Below, piece by piece: positions 58,030 to 64,000 of a stretch of DNA of 64,000 bases (position 1 is the stretch's first letter; each line of letters opens with the position of its first letter). The DNA comes from Buddleja alternifolia (taxonomy: Eukaryota > Streptophyta > Magnoliopsida > Lamiales > Scrophulariaceae): assembly GCA_019426215.1 (NCBI GenBank), contig CM033396.1, positions 29,155,101-29,219,100 of the forward strand. Direction: 5' to 3'. A program made the position numbers and the translations under genes. The notes below the pieces were generated by a model. It saw only the letters and a program-made list of their open reading frames with translations, had not been told where the DNA came from and ran no database searches.

Positions 58030-59979
58030 TGTAAGAACTATCCAACTCGTGACCTGTTTGTGTGGAACCGTTCATACTTACAATATGGACCACCAATTCC
58101 CCTTTTCTGTACAACGCATTATAATGTTACACTGTCTGAACCCTCCCAACTACACTCATTTATCTGTGACCATTGCAGGTACCTGTCGTCTTCACTCACC
58201 CTCAAACACAATAATGATAATCCATAATTAGTTGCATCCGTGAGTGCAGTTTATTTAATCATCTACTTACGTTTAATGCCAAACCAGAATAAACAAATTC
58301 ATACATCCGCTAAGTATTAATTTACAATCGTTTTTATGTCTACTCAGAAATTTTTCGTCCCTAAAATTTATATATATATATATATATTACTATGTGTGGC
58401 CAATATAAGTTTTGCATCTCAGGCGCTTTTTATCTCAGCTAAAATTTATATTTCCAATGTATGATATAATTTCTCCATTATCCAAATTGTGGCGTACAGA
58501 TATAATTGATTGATTCATATACCCTAAATAAAGAGGGTGGTTTGTGTAATCAATTCTTATTTTATTATTATTTTGAAACGAGAGTGATATAGTTATTTTA
58601 CACTTTTCATCACGCATGGCTTGATTAGAATTTTCCGCTTGTTAAACGTCTGTTAGTTTAAAAGGGATCAATATAAGATTTTATTATAAGAAATGTGTAT
58701 TTATTATGTGTCCAAAATAAATGGATGAGTTGTTATAAGAAGTAATTAACCCATAGATTTAATAAGTAGTATTAGTGCCTATCTTGACAAGCACACTTTT
58801 TAATGCATGCTGACCAACGAAACCTAAAAATGAGATTAAATAATGTATTTCAGGCTTTGGATAAAGAAATGAACACATTAATCAGGAGCTCTCTCTCCCA
58901 AGTGCAGGTTTAATGCTTTGGAGTACGTGAGTCGGACTATATAACGAGTCTACGACACAACCAATCTCCTCCAATGTCATTTAATCAGCATCATTTTTTG
59001 TTTTTGAGAGAATATAATTGTCGTGAATTAACCACCAGACCTGTAATGCGTATGAGAGCGCAACCACCTCAAGTTTACTGTAGCTTAGGATAATATTTTG
59101 GGCTGACAAATGTATAAAAAATAAATGGGATTGCAACTCTATTAACAACTATAACTTTTGACCTAATAGTAACGTATGATCCTTACAAACCCAACTTAAT
59201 AGAAAAAATGAATTTTTCTTGGGAGCTCTAGAGGCTCAATTGATATAACTCATAGTGGAATCCATCATCATACCAAATAAAAAAAAGTGAATCTTTCTTA
59301 CGAGCTTAATAATGAATAATTTACAGTCAAAATCATTCATGCAGTGAAAGTTATATATTGATATAATATGCACTTGTCTTTTCGAATATCGAATGTTTTT
59401 GAGGTATTATTTGTATTGGACGAAGTTGCACGATTTTGTCCAAAAAAGCCACAGAAAATAAGAATTTAGAGCTTATATGTCTCTCAAATCTATCATCTTA
59501 ATACGTGGAACAATAGTTGCATATACACCATTTGTCATCCACTATATACTAATAATAGTAATTTTGAATAGTGATTGTAGTGAAACCTAAAATACAGAAA
59601 TTCATATACAGTCAAAAGTCTTTCCGCATAGAATACACCAAGTGCAAATGGTAGTAATAATGTTGGTAACTAGAGGCTAGAATTACAACTCATTCATCGT
59701 AAGAAAGGAAACATTCAAAAAGCAAAAGGAAAAAAGTAAAAGCTGAAGTAATAATTACAGCAACCACATTCCACCAACAAGGACAAATGAAAAGGATATA
59801 TATATATATATGACACCCCACTCTCAACCCAAAAAGAGAAAGAAAGAAAATGAGCTGCTAATTTGTAACAAATAAGAACCAAATATCATTTAATGGATAA
59901 GATAAAATTCTAATTGCATTGAATTGTTGGCTGTACTCTCATAATGCACACTTGAATGAAATCAACCTCTTTTTTCTCT
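58030..59979. other. Intergenic spacer and 3' flank of the LRR receptor kinase
   Basis: AT-rich with no coding domain. TA microsatellites lie at about 58371-58388 and 59798-59811. The right end includes the 3' UTR of the - strand receptor kinase. Confidence 0.5.
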
Positions 59980-62732
59980 TTAATCAGCTTCACTAACATC
60001 AGCATGCTTTCCTTTATGACAAAGCTCTTCAATCCGTTTCGCGACCTCAGAAATCGAAGGTCGATTATCTGGATATTGAGCCGTGCAGTCGATTCCAAGT
60101 TGCAATAGTTGAACCATTTCCTCCTCAACATTATTGTCCCGAAGAAGTTCGATGTCAAAAACTTCAGAAGTCCACTCTTCTCTAACTATTGACTGAACCC
60201 ATCTCGGGAGGTCGACTCCGTCCTCGTTCAAAAGGGCATGAGTTGGCGCTTTCCCGGTTAGAAGCTCTAAGAGCAATACACCGAAGCTATAAACATCTGC
60301 TTTCTGAGAAACTTTGCGAGGGTCAGTCACCTCCGGTGCACGATAGCCAGAGGCTCGGGTGGGGGAGGATGGAGGCCCGACAAGGTTGTTCAGACCAAAA
60401 TCCGATACTTGTGCATCATATGACTTTGTTAGAAGAATATTGGATGATTTGATGTTTCCATGGCTAATGTTGGAATTTTGAAAGTGTAGATGTTCGATGC
60501 CACGTGCAGCTCCAAGGGCGATGCGGGACCTCATTCCCCAATTCAATGGCGTCCTACCGGCTCCTTTGTTTCCTGAGAAGGAAAACTAAACCGTGATAAC
60601 AACGCTAAGATCAAATATAATCTATACTCCGAGGGAGGTTTTGGTGTCACGGAACTTTTGATATATCATTTTCTCAATTTTATTAAACCAAAAAGAAAAA
60701 TTATCCATAACTTCTTCTAACTTCTCTATTTCTTTTTGCAACTTTCACCTCATTATCTCTCCAACTTAAATGTGTATCTTTATTCTCTCAATCCTTTCTC
60801 ATCTCTCTAATACGTAAGTTGGTTTATTCATATCTAAACATTGAAATTATTCACGAAATTTCAAGTAAAACATAAAGCGGACGTTGAAATAAATAATAAT
60901 AATAATAATGACGAAATTTATATAATTTCAAATATTTTACGCACTCACATGGCACACTCTAATTCATATAATTGGAATTCACCAAGCTACATATAGCCAA
61001 AATTGATACAATAAGTAACAATCTCACCAACTCCACCTAAGCAAGTTGACAAATTCAATTGTGCTGATTAAATCACCGACACATCCAACTAATAGTTACC
61101 ACAAACAATCCATATTCGACAAACTCGTACACAAAGACAAAACCTTGGCTAAGCTTATTTTGAGAGTCATAATGTTCTACCAACGAATATATCGACCACT
61201 TTGTAACAACTTATAAGTTTTTTCAAACAGCTACATCGACCACTTTGTACCAACTTATAAACTTTTTCAAACAGCTATAGCTTATAAGCTCAGCCAAACA
61301 CCAGCGTCTAAATCCTAAAACTTGAAGCAAAATCAACCTAAAACATATATTCAATGAAAGCAAAAACACATTAATTTTTCAAGAAAAGAAAAGCCAAGAA
61401 TAAGAATGACTAACCATGAAGAAGTGCAGAAAGGCTTCCCATTGGCATATAATCATACACAAGAAGCTTTTCCTCCCTGCTATAGTAATAAGCTCTTAAA
61501 GGCAACAAATTCTGATGATCCATACCTCCAACCCCTTCAATCTTCTCCTTAAATTCACTTTCAGAAATCATAACATCCTTCAGCCTCTTCACAGCCACCA
61601 CGGTCCCGACTTCCAACACCGCCTTATACGCAGTCCCAAACGTGCCCTTACCCAACACCTCAGCCGACGCCCTAAGCAACTCCTCCAAATCAAACACCTT
61701 TGTCCCATTCCCAAAAAACACTAATTTCATAGCAGCAGCAGCACTCAAATTCCCTCCGTCTTCGCTCTTCGTGTTCCCATTCGCACTCATTGCAGCAGCA
61801 GCAGCCACTGAGACCCCGTTACTCATCCGGCCATTTTCCGCCCCCACAAATGGCTTTTCGCCCGCCACATTTTCTTGATTTCTAATTGCAGCCATATCCA
61901 CGGACCTCGCCGTTTTCCCACTCCTCTTCCTACACAAAAATAAGCAAACCAACAGCAATAAAAACAACCCAACAACAGATCCAATCACAATTCCAGCAAT
62001 TGCACCCCCGGATAACTTCCTTTTCACACTTTTCGTCGAATTCCCACTCCCATTTTCACCCGCATTGTCATTACAAGCATTATCTAGATGCTCACCGCAG
62101 AGCAAAGTTCCTATAAACGCAGCCTTCGGCTTCCCCTCAAGCCCTTTCGGAACAGACCCATTCAAATTATTAAACGAAACATTAAACTGCTCAAGACTCG
62201 GAATGTCAATATCAGGTAAAACACCACTAAACTGATTGTTCTCCAAGTAAAGCGTACGCAGACGAGTTAAATTATTAAACCCATACGGAATTTCACCAGA
62301 GAAGTTATTGGAAGCGAGATTTAAGCGCACCAGAGAGTGGAGCGAAGGAATGAAGTCTGGTACATGGCCGGAGAAATGGTTGCCTTGAAGATAGAGATTG
62401 CGGAGTTGAGAGAGGTGAGAGAAGTCTTGTGGGAGGGGGCCGGAGAGGTGGTTGAGGCGGAGGCTGAGTGTACGGAGGAGAGTTAAGTTGGCGAGAGTGT
62501 TGGGCGGGAGTTGGCCGGAGAGGGAGGCGGCGGGGAGGCGGAGGACGGTGACTCGGTTGTTTTCGCAGTGGACGCCTGGCCAGTTGCATGGGGTGGTGAG
62601 GGTGGTGTTCCAGAAGAGGGTGCGGCCGCCGACGGCGGAGCGGAGGGATAGGAGGGCGGCGCGGTCGGTGGAGAGGTCGGAGGAGGTGGCGGAGGAGAGG
62701 AGGTGGAGGAGGAGGGAGAGGAGGAGGAGCAT
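59980..62732 (-). CDS. LRR receptor-like kinase, RKL1/RLK902 type (subfamily LRR-III), probable pseudokinase
   Basis: There are two exons on the - strand: 61415-62732 and 59980-60572, with an 842-bp GT/AG intron splitting a Gly codon. The product is 636 residues, a normal length for this family. Residues 1-17 form a signal peptide. An LRR N-terminal cap follows (NWPGVHC, 50-56), then about five LRRs (60-200), a short Asn/Ser-rich stretch, and a transmembrane segment at about 243-266. The kinase domain runs from about 350 to 625. It has GKGTFG at 361-366, the VAVK lysine at 382, HGN at 477-479 where HRD is usual, and DFG at 497-499. The loss of Arg-Asp in the catalytic loop is known for this family and suggests weak or no catalysis, with signalling by partners. 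The start was chosen because it opens the signal peptide. No breaks are seen, so it looks functional. Confidence 0.93.
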
Positions 62733-62733
62733 T

Positions 62734-62749
62734 GTGTGTGTGTGTGTGT
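62734..62749 (-). repeat. AC/GT microsatellite just upstream of the receptor kinase ATG
   Basis: A GT dinucleotide run on the + strand touches the start codon, and lies in the 5' UTR as an AC run. Confidence 0.75.
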
Positions 62750-62848
62750 TAATGGAGGGAGGGATTAAGGGAGGTGAATCATTTGGTTGTTGGTTGAGTA
62801 TTTGTTGTTCTGCAACTTTTGTGTAGTTGGGAGTGTGATTATTAATGT

Positions 62849-62856
62849 TTATTTAT
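62849..62856 (-). promoter_or_regulatory. Candidate TATA box of the receptor kinase gene
   Basis: TTATTTAT on the + strand reads ATAAATAA on the - strand, about 115 bp before the ATG. AT-rich plant DNA holds many such strings, so this is only a candidate. Confidence 0.35.
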
Positions 62857-62983
62857 GCGATGAGAGTGTGGGTGTGGGGTTTATTTCTGCCGAATAAAGT
62901 CAAGTGACAGTAGGCATGTATGAAGGTGTGTGTCTTTGTGTGTGAATATCTGTACATCTCAGCGTGAAAAATTTTAAGATACA

Positions 62984-63125
62984 TTGGGATGTTGCTCTCG
63001 ATCTATTTTACACCATATATTTAAAATGAATGGGGTGATTTTCACACCCACTTATTATATGTAAATTACCTCACCTCAAGTGTTTGTGTGATGAAAAATG
63101 GACCGAGAGCAACACTCTCAATCCA
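62984..63125. repeat. Short inverted repeat upstream of the receptor kinase
   Basis: ATGTTGCTCTCGATCTATTTT on the left pairs with the inverse of GTGTTGCTCTCGGTCCATTTT on the right, over about 30 bp of each arm. It may be a small MITE. No target duplication was found. Confidence 0.5.
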
Positions 63126-64000
63126 CCATAGAATTATCCATCTCACCCCATAGCATACTGTCAGAAGTGTGTGTGAGAGAGAGAGAAAGAAGGGAGTGAG
63201 ATATGTGAATTACACTTGTCATATAATTGGACACAAATTAAGTGAATTATATTTGGGCTCGACGAGATCGGGTCTAGACTAAAATTTCCCTTAGGAATGG
63301 AGGACTTTTGTTCATCCAATGGATTTTGGCTCAATGTGTAAGAATTGAATCAGAATCTATCTGAAGTTTGTGGGTTCGATTTTCTTTATCGATAAAATTG
63401 ATATGTTGGTAGGCCATTTGTAAGTGACTCTTAGGCGATTTTTAGTTCTGAAAGCATGCTCTAACCTGAGATAGGTGATCGAAATCAATCCTACCAAAAT
63501 TTATAATTTAGATAAAAAAAATAGGATAAATAAATTTTAGAGTGAAATACATTTCCCTCATGAACTAATGACTATGTATCTGGGGTTGAAAGACAAACCA
63601 AACTACTTGATACTCGACTGGGGATCATTTGCTAAAAACTCGTTTAAGCTCGGTTCTTTAACAAGTTAAATCAAACCAAACTTGAATAATCTTTTGTGTC
63701 TTCGATAAGTTTGAAGCTCGACTTGATTAGTAAAAATGGTAAAATATGTGCAGTTTAAGCTACTCGAGCTCGACTTATGTTCGGCTAAATGAAAGATCGT
63801 TTGAGTTCGACTCGATTAATAATCAAACCAAACTCAAACACAAATTCTAAGGGTCGATAATAATTCAAGTAAGCTTAAACAACAACTTGTTTGACTCGAC
63901 TTGACTCGTATACAACCCTATATGTGTCAAACATTCTTAGATTTATCCTACAATATAACATGGATTCTCATTAATGGAATATTCTAACTCACTCCTGGTT
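63126..64000. other. Upstream flank with CTCGACT-rich repeats
   Basis: No gene is seen. At 63630-63935 are many GCTCGACT, GACTCGA and TTGACTCG strings. The end GACTCGTATACAACCCTATA resembles a hAT terminus (TAGGGTTGTATACGAGTC reversed), but the other end was not found with confidence. Confidence 0.4.

Noticed and set aside
61515..62826. Open frames on the strand opposite the receptor kinase, and in its other frame
   Set aside because: They are shadows of the GC-rich first exon and have no domain match.
63630..63935. hAT element with CTCGACT-rich arms
   Set aside because: One end looks right (TATACAACCCTA), but no partner end with an 8-bp duplication could be found in the window.
1..64000. 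CRISPR arrays, operons, bacterial or phage genes, and tRNA or rRNA genes
   Set aside because: None seen. The window is plant nuclear DNA, and the tRNA-like matches are only retrotransposon primer-binding sites.

Overview
This window is nuclear DNA from a flowering plant, most likely a eudicot. The evidence is intron-bearing plant genes at both ends, AT-rich intergenic DNA, and plant-type retrotransposons and MITEs. The species cannot be fixed from the sequence. There are two host genes: the 3' part of an IRE/IREH1-type AGC protein kinase on the + strand (exons between 1871 and 4819), and a complete two-exon LRR receptor-like kinase of the RKL1/RLK902 type on the - strand (59980-62732). Almost everything between them is transposon.

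7150-46812 is a nested stack of LTR retrotransposons that can be unpicked by target-site duplications (TSDs). The outermost element is a Ty1/copia element on the - strand (copia-1, 7150-46812). An Athila-like Ty3/gypsy element (9378-29456, + strand, TSD GCATC) sits in its reverse-transcriptase region. Copia-3 (31243-45725, - strand, TSD TTTTG) sits in its gag region. The gypsy element holds a solo LTR (15093-16696, TSD TTAAT), and its 3' LTR is split by copia-2 (17645-28860, - strand, TSD ATACT/ATGCT). Copia-2 in turn carries a 2.1-kb solo-LTR-like insert (21221-23331). The right LTR of copia-3 is broken by a + strand copia (copia-4, 38227-45285). All copies have stops, frameshifts or deletions, so none looks autonomous.

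Smaller DNA transposons flank the stack. There is a hAT MITE inside an IRE-kinase intron (854-1371) and a hAT element nested in another MITE (5426-6920). There is a Mutator-type MITE (48236-48616) and a Pack-MULE-like element carrying an F-box gene fragment (49643-50765). Two foldback elements lie at 51867-52032 and 52115-52360. A further Mutator-type element (52555-58020) has a 4.6-kb LINE inserted in it (53120-57718).

The most unusual signal is in the untranslated leaders of copia-2, copia-3 and copia-4. Each has a row of stem-loops with a near-constant loop (ending in GGGTTG or AGGTTG) on differing stems. One 42-nt hairpin and one 24-nt hairpin are present in all three copies with paired, compensatory stem changes. 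That pattern suggests a selected RNA structure in the genomic RNA, perhaps for packaging, dimerisation or translation. This reading is an inference and needs a covariance search.
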